NCBI GenBank assembly: GCA_937950415.1
Contig: CALFDL010000118.1
Span: 1-6,143, forward strand
Reading direction: 5' to 3'
Source of the DNA: an uncultured Collinsella sp.
GTDB taxonomy: Bacteria > Actinomycetota > Coriobacteriia > Coriobacteriales > Coriobacteriaceae
DNA length: 6,143 bases
Shown: in pieces, positions 5,825-6,143 of the stretch
How the letters are laid out: each line of letters starts with the position of its first letter
Numbering within the stretch: the first letter of the stretch is position 1
Translations under genes and position numbers: made by a program
The notes under the pieces: model-generated
Databases searched by the model: none
Seen by the model: only the letters and a program-made list of their open reading frames with translations
Told to the model about the DNA's origin: nothing

Positions 5825-6143
5825 ATGTCGGTCGATATAGCCACGTATGTCCACGATCTTGCCGTTGCCGCCAAGGCAGCGTCGGCCTCGCTTGCCACGG
5901 CGAGCGATGAGCAGCGCCAGGAGGCCGTGCGCGCCATGGCCGCAGCGCTGCGCGACGGTGTCGACTCCATCGTTGCCGCTAACGAGCTCGATATGTCCGC
6001 CGCGCGCGATGCGGGCACCTCTGCCGGCCTGCTCGATCGCCTGCTGCTGACGCCCGAGCGCGTCGAGGGCATGGCTGCCGGCTTGGAGAAACTTGCCGAG
6101 CTGCCCGATCCCGTCGGTCGTGTGCTCGACCACCGCGTGCTCG
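5825..6143 (+). CDS. proA: Glutamate-5-semialdehyde dehydrogenase (gamma-glutamyl phosphate reductase), 3' end outside window
   Basis: Reduces gamma-glutamyl phosphate with NADPH to glutamate 5-semialdehyde, which cyclises to pyrroline-5-carboxylate. It is the second step of proline synthesis and acts directly after ProB. Only the first 106 codons are present, out of about 415-430 usual for the family. The visible part reads MSVDIATYVHDLAVAAKAAS, then AVRAMAAALRDGVDSIVAANELDMSAARDAG in two blocks, then LLDRLLLTPERVEGMAAGLEKLAELPDPVGRVL. This is the characteristic N-terminal helical region of ProA, with the AAN.xD, LLDRL..T.ERV and LPDPVG signatures. The catalytic cysteine lies beyond the edge. 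The frame is open to the end of the window. The gene has its own strong ribosome binding site and starts 113 bases from the divergent peptidase start, so it must be transcribed from its own promoter or by read-through from proB across the inverted gene. Confidence 0.93.
   Translation, partial: MSVDIATYVHDLAVAAKAASASLATASDEQRQEAVRAMAAALRDGVDSIVAANELDMSAARDAGTSAGLLDRLLLTPERVEGMAAGLEKLAELPDPVGRVLDHRVL

Noticed and set aside
5058..5840. Plus-strand open frame of 260 codons opposite the peptidase
   Set aside because: It is antisense to the S33 hydrolase, which carries its whole motif set. The frame has an atypical composition and no start signal.
5786..6133. Minus-strand open frame of 115 codons overlapping the start of proA
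   Set aside because: It lies opposite clear ProA coding sequence and overlaps its ribosome binding site; it is a shadow frame.

Overview
The window is high-GC bacterial DNA with short gaps between genes. From about position 1000 to the end, the codon choice (CTC/CTG leucine, CGC arginine, GCC alanine) and the set of proteins suggest a gut actinobacterium of the class Coriobacteriia, most likely Collinsella or a close relative. This is inferred from family resemblance; no search was run. The first ~1 kb looks different. It encodes the hinge and part of the second coiled coil of a chromosome-segregation SMC ATPase of the kind found in gut Clostridia (Ruminococcaceae/Oscillospiraceae-like). Its leucines are almost all CTG with some TTG, and CTC is absent from the hinge part.

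Layout: (1) 3-~1000, a 5'-incomplete SMC fragment with two frame breaks. (2) ~1002-1295, the C-terminal part of a Pro/Ala-rich protein ending in one membrane helix, joined in frame to the SMC coiled coil. I read this as an assembly (or, less likely, genomic) chimera. (3) 1380-2885, nicotinate phosphoribosyltransferase (pncB). (4) 2965-4092, glutamate 5-kinase (proB). (5) 4093-4292, a 200-base convergent intergenic region with a striking ~98-nt nested hairpin, a 10-bp palindrome and two short imperfect direct repeats. (6) 4293-5711 on the minus strand, a cytoplasmic alpha/beta-hydrolase of the proline iminopeptidase (S33) type. (7) 5825-6143, the start of glutamate-5-semialdehyde dehydrogenase (proA), cut by the window end.

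ProB and ProA carry out the first two committed steps of proline biosynthesis from glutamate. Between them, in opposite orientation, lies a peptidase whose family typically releases N-terminal proline from peptides. The stretch therefore combines proline synthesis and possible proline scavenging, with the pyridine-nucleotide salvage gene pncB just upstream. ProA uses NADPH, but a functional link between pncB and the pro genes is only a guess.

I found no CRISPR array, tRNA, rRNA, complete mobile element or clearly new multi-gene system. The observations most worth a second look are the hairpin at 4107-4204, the repeats beside it, the inverted peptidase between proB and proA, and the fused, frame-broken SMC fragment at the left edge.
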